The position numbers were made by a program, and so were the translations under genes. A stretch of 27,846 nucleotides of DNA from Tharpella sp964457755 (GTDB taxonomy: Bacteria > Desulfobacterota > Anaeroferrophillalia > Anaeroferrophillales > Tharpellaceae): positions 1-27,846 of the forward strand of contig CAYWGC010000042.1 of the NCBI GenBank assembly GCA_964457755.1, read 5' to 3'. Below are positions 23,447-27,846 of the stretch, piece after piece (the stretch's first letter is position 1; the number at the start of each line of letters is the position of its first letter). Below the pieces are notes generated by a model. That model saw only the letters and a program-made list of their open reading frames with translations. It had not been told where the DNA came from and did not search any database.

Positions 23447-25285
23447 ATGCATCGATTTGCCAGATTTTTTCGTAATCTCAATATTCGCGCCAAACTCTTT
23501 GGCGGCTATTCGGCAATTCTAGTCCTCGCTATTCTGCTTTGCAGCTTCGTTATCTACTCCCTGATGCGGACCACGGTTGAGACCAATATTGAGCGTGAGC
23601 TCCAGAACTCGACGGCGGCAATTCTCAATATGGTACGGACCACAGCCTCGGTTTCGATTAAGAACTATCTGCGCTCGGTGGCGGAAAAAAATCTTGAGAT
23701 TGTTAAAGATATTCATATCCAGCAGCTCTCCGGGGAAATTTCTGAAAGTGAAGCGAAAGCTCAGGCCCTTAAAATTTTTTTCAGTCAGACGATCGGTAAA
23801 ACCGGCTATATCTATTGTGTTAACAGTGCCGGTATCGCCGTAGTCCATCCTAACGAATCGGTAGTCGGGCGCAATTTCTCGACGGCTGATTTTGTGATTG
23901 AGCAGATTAAACGGAAAGCGGGTTACCTCGAATATGGTTGGCTTAATCCGGGCGAATCTGAAGAAAGCTCAAAAGCTCTTTATATGTGCTATTTTGCGCC
24001 CTGGGACTGGATCATCTCGGTCTCCTCCTACCGGGATGAGTTTACGGAGTTGGTTAAGGTTTCTGATTTTCGGGAGAGTATTCTGGCTATGCGTTTCGGT
24101 AAGTCGGGCTACTCCTTTGTTCTCGACAGTCTCGGCAATGTCGTCGTTCACCCGATTCTTAAAGGTAACGTTTTTGATGTGGTTGATTCCGAGGGACATC
24201 TCTTTGTACAAGAGCTCTGTCAACGAAAAAACGGTAAGATAATCTATACCTGGAAAAATCCCGGTGAAGAAAATTTCCGGGAAAAACTGGTGATGTTTAA
24301 CTTCATTCCTGAATTTGATTGGATCGTGGCCTCTTCCAGTTATATGGACGAAATCTACGCCCCTTTACAGAAGGTCAAAACAATTTTCGTGATTGTGGTA
24401 TCGGTTACCCTCTTACTGATTCTGCCGCTAACCCTATGGATCAGTGCTTCGATTATTCGGCCGATGCGCGAACTTATCGGTCGTTTGACGGCGGCCACCG
24501 GCGGCGATCTTTCGGTGCGTATGTCACAGGCCCCCAATGACGAAATCGGCCAAATGGCCCGTCATTTTAATATTTTTATGGAAAAACTCGAGACCTATCA
24601 CAACAATCTGCAATTGGAGATTGGTGAGCGTCGGCGCCTAGAGAGTGAACTCTTAAATATCAGCGAGCGTGAGAAACAGAAGTTTGGCCGCATACTGCAC
24701 GATGATCTCTGCCCTCATCTTATTGGCATTGAGGCCCTGACCAAGGTTTTAAAAGATAAACTCGACAAGGAGCAGGCCCCGCACGCGGCTGCGGCGGAAA
24801 AGATAAGAGGCTTTATGACGCAGGCCATTACCAAGACCAGGCGTCTGGCCCGGGGGCTGATGCCGGTCGAAGCGGCGGCTTATGGTCTGGAAACCTCCCT
24901 GGCTGAGATGGCTGAAAATGTTGCCGAAATCTATAATGTGGCCTGTTCTTTTAAATATGATCAGACAATCACCCTTGCCGATAACTCAATTGCCACTCAT
25001 ATCTACTATATTGTGCATGAGGCGGTTCATAATGCCGTCAAACATGGTCAGGCGCAAAGTATCTCGATTGAGTTGACAGATTCGGCTGATAATCTGCATG
25101 TCGAAATCATCGACGATGGTCAGGGATTGCCCGAAAACCCCAATCCCAAAGGCATGGGCCTGCGTATTTTACAATATCGCGCCGACTCTCTCGGGGCCCT
25201 TTTAAGCGTTAACAGTCTTCCCGATGCCGGGGTGAAAATTGTCTTAAATCTCCCCCATACAGGTAATCGTTATGGTAAACTGTGA
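23447..25285 (+). CDS. Cache-HAMP sensor histidine kinase of the NarX/HisKA_3 type
   Basis: This 612-residue kinase pairs with the NarL-type regulator beyond the hicAB insertion. TM1 is at about 18-42; two Cache-like periplasmic modules lie at about 45-305 (GKTGYIYCVNSAGIAVVHP and FGKSGYSFVLDSLGNVVVHP); TM2 is at about 310-333; HAMP at about 333-388. HisKA_3 contains REKQKFGRILHDDLCPHL with the acceptor H418. The HATPase has EAVHNAVKHG and a GQGLP / GMGL nucleotide-binding pattern. Dimeric HisKA_3 kinases normally work with LuxR-type response regulators, exactly the type found 734 nt downstream. The last codons (YGKL, then TGA) lie inside the 21-bp repeat that borders the hicAB module; without the module the product would end YGKS. 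The upstream lipoprotein is probably in the same transcription unit. Confidence 0.9.
   Translation: MHRFARFFRNLNIRAKLFGGYSAILVLAILLCSFVIYSLMRTTVETNIERELQNSTAAILNMVRTTASVSIKNYLRSVAEKNLEIVKDIHIQQLSGEISESEAKAQALKIFFSQTIGKTGYIYCVNSAGIAVVHPNESVVGRNFSTADFVIEQIKRKAGYLEYGWLNPGESEESSKALYMCYFAPWDWIISVSSYRDEFTELVKVSDFRESILAMRFGKSGYSFVLDSLGNVVVHPILKGNVFDVVDSEGHLFVQELCQRKNGKIIYTWKNPGEENFREKLVMFNFIPEFDWIVASSSYMDEIYAPLQKVKTIFVIVVSVTLLLILPLTLWISASIIRPMRELIGRLTAATGGDLSVRMSQAPNDEIGQMARHFNIFMEKLETYHNNLQLEIGERRRLESELLNISEREKQKFGRILHDDLCPHLIGIEALTKVLKDKLDKEQAPHAAAAEKIRGFMTQAITKTRRLARGLMPVEAAAYGLETSLAEMAENVAEIYNVACSFKYDQTITLADNSIATHIYYIVHEAVHNAVKHGQAQSISIELTDSADNLHVEIIDDGQGLPENPNPKGMGLRILQYRADSLGALLSVNSLPDAGVKIVLNLPHTGNRYGKL
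25259..25279. repeat. Left copy of the 21-bp direct repeat bordering the hicAB module
   Basis: The sequence is ACAGGTAATC, then G, then TTATGGTAAA. It lies in the last codons of the histidine kinase. The right copy at 26006-26026 differs only at the central base (A instead of G). The two copies are 747 bp apart. Confidence 0.85.
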
Positions 25286-25305
25286 TAACAATCTCTCTTC
25301 AAAAC

Positions 25306-25333
25306 TTGACTTTGATATCAATAATGATATTAT
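25306..25333 (+). promoter_or_regulatory. hicAB promoter with a palindromic operator between -35 and -10
   Basis: TTGACT (25306-25311), a 16-nt spacer, then TATTAT (25328-25333). Between them lies a perfect inverted repeat ATATCA-ATAA-TGATAT (25315-25330). A repressor bound there would block RNA polymerase directly. HicB has a C-terminal ribbon-helix-helix DNA-binding domain and HicB proteins autoregulate their operon, so this is the likely operator. The predicted start site falls on or next to the hicA ATG at 25341, so the message may be almost leaderless. Confidence 0.55.
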
Positions 25334-25340
25334 ATATGGC

Positions 25341-25601
25341 ATGAGCCAAATAGAAAAAATACATAAGCAACTAAAACAAGATCCCTCGAATATTCGTTTT
25401 GCTGACTTGTGTAAAGTTTGCTCGTACTATTTTGGTGAAGCAAGGCAGTCTGGAAGCAGTCACAGAATTTATAAAACACCATGGCAGGGCGATCCACGAG
25501 TTAATATTCAAAATAACCAAGGTAAAGCAAAAGTATATCAGGTTAAACAGGTAGTTAAGGCCATAGAAAGATTGGAGTTCGAAAATGCCACTAAAAAATG
25601 A
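25341..25601 (+). CDS. hicA: HicA-type toxin (mRNA interferase) of a HicAB module
   Basis: This 86-residue protein has the double-stranded-RNA-binding-like fold of HicA toxins. The key motif GSSHRIYKTPW carries the probable catalytic H41, followed by VNIQNNQGKAKVYQVKQVVKAIERL, the usual C-terminal strand-helix. It is longer than the smallest HicA proteins (about 60 residues); the extra N-terminal part has two Cys. HicA cleaves mRNA and is blocked by HicB. The ATG at 25341 is preferred: the open frame reaches back to 25272, but that portion would overlap the kinase stop and contain the promoter and palindrome. It overlaps hicB by 17 nt, so the two are translationally linked. It is more AT-rich than its neighbours (38% G+C in bases 25381-25440, against 57% in kinase bases 24781-24840), which suggests transfer. 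Confidence 0.9.
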   Translation: MSQIEKIHKQLKQDPSNIRFADLCKVCSYYFGEARQSGSSHRIYKTPWQGDPRVNIQNNQGKAKVYQVKQVVKAIERLEFENATKK

Positions 25602-25914
25602 TCATTACACATATCGAGTTACTTGGTCGGAAGATGATGCCGAATATGTTGGTCTTTGCACAGAATTTCCAAGCCTAAGTTGGCTGTCAAAAACCCCAGA
25701 AGCGGCATTGAAAGGAATTCGCAAGGTTGTTGATGAAGTTATTCGAGACATAAAAGAAAATGGAGAAGAAATACCCCAACCTATTGCAAGTAAAGATTAT
25801 AGCGGCAAATTTATGGTTCGTATCCCTCCCGAAGTTCATCGAAATCTCGCTATGCAAGCAGCAGAGGCTGGAGTCAGCATTAATCGACTGGTAAGTTCTC
25901 GTTTAAGTCATTAA
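25585..25914 (+). CDS. hicB: HicB-type antitoxin and autorepressor
   Basis: This 109-residue protein neutralises HicA. The N-terminal half (about 8-70) is the partial RNase-H-like HicB fold, with YRVTWSEDDAEYVGLCTEFPSLS and the alanine-rich TPEAALKGIRKVVDEVI helix. The C-terminal part (about 75-109) carries KFMVRIPPEVHRNLAMQAAEAG and SINRLVSSRL, a ribbon-helix-helix DNA-binding domain rather than the HTH found in other HicB proteins. It probably binds the palindrome in the hicAB promoter. The gene overlaps hicA by 17 nt. It is followed by about 90 nt without a gene up to the right copy of the direct repeat; this stretch includes CGTAACTGTGTTAA, which resembles the sequence just after the left copy. 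Confidence 0.9.
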   Translation: MPLKNDHYTYRVTWSEDDAEYVGLCTEFPSLSWLSKTPEAALKGIRKVVDEVIRDIKENGEEIPQPIASKDYSGKFMVRIPPEVHRNLAMQAAEAGVSINRLVSSRLSH

Positions 25915-26005
25915 AAAAGAGCAAATACATAACCTACCCTTAACGCGGGTCAAACTTATTGGTAAATTTGAGTTGCCGTAACTGTGTTAAGGGTGGCTGC
26001 TTTGC

Positions 26006-26026
26006 ACAGGTAATCATTATGGTAAA
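26006..26026. repeat. Right copy of the 21-bp direct repeat bordering the hicAB module
   Basis: The sequence is ACAGGTAATC, then A, then TTATGGTAAA. It supplies the start ATG (26019) of the response regulator and part of its ribosome-binding region. In the kinase reading frame this copy continues TCC TGA, giving a stop at 26030-26032. Confidence 0.85.
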
Positions 26027-26702
26027 TCCTGAAACTCCAAAGCCGGGATCGATGAAAAACCGGATTTTTATCGTCGAAGACCATCCGATTTTTAGTATGG
26101 GCATGAGTGAGTTGATCAACCAGGAAGATGATCTTGAGGTTTGCGGCAGTGCCGATAATATCGCGGTGGCACTCAAGGCGATAGCGTGGCTCTCTCCCGA
26201 TCTGGTGATTGTCGACCTCTCTCTGAAAGGAGAACAGGGGATAGACCTTATCGAAGTGGTTGAAAAAGGTGAAAAAGAGATTCCGATGCTGGTTTTGTCG
26301 ATGCATGATGAGGCGATTCACGCCGAACGTTGTATCCTGGCCGGGGCCAAGGGCTACATTATGAAACAGGAGGCTTCCGAATCGGTGATCAAGGCTTTAC
26401 GCCATATTCTGGCTGGTAACATCTATGTCAGCAGTAAAATCATGAATAAGATGGTTGGAAAATTGACCGGTAAGCCGGGTACGGCCGCGATTTCGGCCAC
26501 TAATCGTCTGACCAACCGGGAACTGGAGGTTTTAACCCTGATCGGCAAAGGTTTAGCAGCCGCTGAAATTGCCGAAAAACTGCACGTCAGTCCCAAAACC
26601 ATCGGCACCTACCGGGAACGTTTAAAAGATAAACTCGAACTCAAGCACGGCGCCGAGCTGGTTCGCTATGCCGTCCTCTGGGTCGAGTTTCGCATGCCGT
26701 AA
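26019..26702 (+). CDS. NarL/FixJ-family response regulator with LuxR-type HTH
   Basis: This 227-residue regulator is the probable partner of the upstream HisKA_3 kinase. The receiver domain (about 14-130) has the acidic pair in IFIVEDHP, phospho-Asp D66 in LVIVDLSLKG, the Thr/Ser switch in LVLSMHDE and Lys in KGYIMK. The LuxR-type helix-turn-helix is at about 160-222: LTNRELEVLTLIGKGLAAAEIAEKL and VSPKTIGTYRERLKDKL. The ATG at 26019 (MVNPETPK) is chosen because it lies in the conserved repeat and has AGGT at proper distance. An in-frame TTG at 25959 would add a Cys-rich 20-residue leader encoded by the inserted DNA, and an ATG at 26052 would trim 11 residues. Target genes are not identifiable; no obvious target operon lies immediately downstream. 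Confidence 0.9.
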   Translation: MVNPETPKPGSMKNRIFIVEDHPIFSMGMSELINQEDDLEVCGSADNIAVALKAIAWLSPDLVIVDLSLKGEQGIDLIEVVEKGEKEIPMLVLSMHDEAIHAERCILAGAKGYIMKQEASESVIKALRHILAGNIYVSSKIMNKMVGKLTGKPGTAAISATNRLTNRELEVLTLIGKGLAAAEIAEKLHVSPKTIGTYRERLKDKLELKHGAELVRYAVLWVEFRMP

Positions 26703-26726
26703 ACGGAAAATCCAAACTGCCGGAAT

Positions 26727-26836
26727 TGGGGTCATTGCTGGTGCAAGGTGCGTCAGCACCCCAGCTTTGACCCCATTTATGAGGGCGCACCCCGAGGGCA
26801 CTTCCTCGCTACGCTCACAGCGAAGCGAGGAAGTGC
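26727..26836. repeat. Two consecutive inverted repeats (REP/MITE-like) in the gap before the enoyl-CoA-type gene
   Basis: The first repeat has arms TGGGGTCA (26727-26734) and TGACCCCA (26768-26775). Its inner sequence pairs imperfectly (GCTGGTGC with GCACCCCAGC). The second has perfect 12-bp arms GCACTTCCTCGC (26798-26809) and GCGAGGAAGTGC (26825-26836) with a 15-nt loop. There is no gene or T-run directly behind, so it is not a classic terminator, though it could stop transcripts from both convergent genes. AATTGGGGTCA-type ends are common in repeats linked to RAYT-type transposases, but no transposase is present here. Confidence 0.6.
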
Positions 26837-26844
26837 GCTATTTG

Positions 26845-27846
26845 TTATAACTTTATGGTGGGTCCGACTTCGGCAATGGTGCCGGGCTGCCAGCGAGGCT
26901 GATCATCCTTATCGATCAGGCGGGCCCGAACCCCCTCCAGGTAGTCCGGATGGTTGATAATGAAACGGGCCGCCTTGAGGTCCGCTTGAAAGACTTCGGC
27001 AAGGGGTCGGCCCTCATTATGGCGCAACAATTTCAGGGTGAGTGCCAGGGAGGTTGGCGAGCGTTCGGCCAGTCTTTGGAACACCCCTTTGCAGAGATCA
27101 TGTTGCAGGCTACAGAGTGAGAGTGAGCCCAGTATCTCCGGCAGAGTTTCGCCACCCTGGAAATAGTTGCGCACCCATTTATCCATCCCGGGATTTTTCT
27201 GAATCGGTATTTCAGTGAATGTGGCGAAAAAGTTTTGCAGTTGGGTTAATGCGGCAGACTTTTCCCGGGGCAGGGAATTGGTATTATCGATTAAGCTGGA
27301 AACAACTTCCGGCAAACTTTTCCGGGCGCTAAAATGGGTGGCAAACCCCAGTCGCAGGCACTCGGCCCCGACCATCTCATAGCCGGTAAGCCCTAAAAAT
27401 TCAGGGTAGCCCGCCGGGCAGCGGGCAAACATCCACCCCGTGGCGCCGACATCCGGGAAAAAACCGATCCGGGTCTCGGGCATCGCCATTCGGGTTCTTT
27501 CGGTTGCCAAGATAAAATCGGCCCCGGCGGCAATCCCGAGGCCGCCGCCCATGGTAATCCCGTCGGCCAGAACCACCACAGGTTTTGGGAAACTATGCAG
27601 GCGCAGATCAAGTTCGTACTCTTCGGCAAAGAAAGTCAGCGCCGGCTTATCACCCTCATCTTTAAGGGCCAGGGTCAGCGCCTTGATATCGCCGCCGGCA
27701 CAAAATCCCCGCTCGCCAGATCCTTGAATCAGCACCGCGCGTACGCTTGGTGACGCCTCGGCCTCGTCCAGAGCCTTGCTTAATCCGCGAACCATCTGCA
27801 AATTAAGGCTGTTGATCACTTGGGGGCGATTAAGTGTAATCTGCAG
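26845..27846 (-). CDS. 3-hydroxyisobutyryl-CoA hydrolase-like crotonase protein (5' end outside window)
   Basis: The frame is open to the right edge. The GTG at 27819 could serve as a start, but the codons before it read LQITLNRPQ, the usual first strand of crotonase proteins, so the true start lies beyond the window. Visible blocks are GERGFCAGGDIKAL, the oxyanion-hole region ADGITMGGGLGIAAGADF, and MPETRIGFFPDVGA. The Glu in MPET and the Asp in FPDVG match the acidic residues that HIBCH uses for thioester hydrolysis, so hydrolysis of 3-hydroxyisobutyryl-CoA or a related thioester (valine degradation) is more likely than hydration. The C-terminal extension (about 200-333) also fits the ECH_2/HIBCH subfamily. 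It ends 142 nt from the convergent response regulator, with the inverted repeats in between. Confidence 0.82.
   Translation of the reverse strand: MQITLNRPQVINSLNLQMVRGLSKALDEAEASPSVRAVLIQGSGERGFCAGGDIKALTLALKDEGDKPALTFFAEEYELDLRLHSFPKPVVVLADGITMGGGLGIAAGADFILATERTRMAMPETRIGFFPDVGATGWMFARCPAGYPEFLGLTGYEMVGAECLRLGFATHFSARKSLPEVVSSLIDNTNSLPREKSAALTQLQNFFATFTEIPIQKNPGMDKWVRNYFQGGETLPEILGSLSLCSLQHDLCKGVFQRLAERSPTSLALTLKLLRHNEGRPLAEVFQADLKAARFIINHPDYLEGVRARLIDKDDQPRWQPGTIAEVGPTIKL

Noticed and set aside
25272..25340. hicA start at 25272, overlapping the kinase stop
   Set aside because: That region contains the predicted promoter and palindrome and gives an unrelated N-terminus; ATG at 25341 yields a canonical HicA length.
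25959..26018. Regulator start at TTG 25959
   Set aside because: The extra 20 residues are encoded by DNA of the inserted module and have no counterpart in response regulators.
1..27846. CRISPR array, tRNA/rRNA, prophage or transposase genes
   Set aside because: No regularly spaced repeats, no tRNA-like cloverleaf and no recognisable phage, integrase or transposase protein were found on either strand by reading.

Overview
The window encodes about 20 protein genes on both strands. No rRNA, tRNA, CRISPR array, transposase or prophage gene is visible. The organism is Gram-negative: there is an outer-membrane barrel protein, two or more lipoboxes, secreted Ig-like proteins and periplasm-sensing kinases. 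Base composition is near 50% G+C and TTG/GTG starts are used several times. WtpA-type tungstate uptake, large Cache-domain kinases and the overall gene style suggest a Desulfobacterota (deltaproteobacterial) anaerobe. This is an inference; no marker gene fixes it.

Layout. (1) 1-6551, housekeeping and envelope genes: a DUF2142 membrane protein cut by the window edge, an MMPL/RND exporter, an MscS channel, and a homocysteine S-methyltransferase-like enzyme in one operon with aat. The methyltransferase C-terminus is encoded across a tandem heptamer repeat. (2) 6559-12153, an oxyanion uptake locus: a divergent one-component regulator (excisionase-type HTH fused to a periplasmic-binding-protein-like sensor), then a putative outer-membrane porin and a WtpABC/ModABC-type ABC transporter, closed by a bidirectional terminator. 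(3) 12187-18322, secreted and lipid-anchored proteins: a two-domain Big_5 protein, an amidohydrolase coupled to a caspase-fold lipoprotein, a convergent DUF4384/FlgO-like secreted protein, and a divergent DUF547 protein. (4) 18360-22539: an orphan hybrid histidine kinase and an MFS exporter. (5) 22805-26702: a lipoprotein, a Cache-HAMP histidine kinase and its NarL-type response regulator, with a HicAB toxin-antitoxin module between kinase and regulator. (6) 26720-26836: nested inverted repeats, followed by a 3-hydroxyisobutyryl-CoA hydrolase-like gene running off the right edge.

The most informative observation is the hicAB junction. A 21-bp direct repeat with one mismatch flanks the module: one copy is the end of the kinase gene, the other the start of the regulator gene. 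Deleting one repeat plus the module (747 bp) restores an uninterrupted kinase-regulator pair overlapping by 14 nt. The module therefore appears to have been inserted between two overlapping genes with a duplication that kept both intact. The second most informative region is the tungstate/molybdate locus. The divergent intergenic region carries a good sigma70-type promoter on each side, and an inverted repeat sits on the regulator's -35 and start site, as expected for an autoregulated oxyanion sensor.
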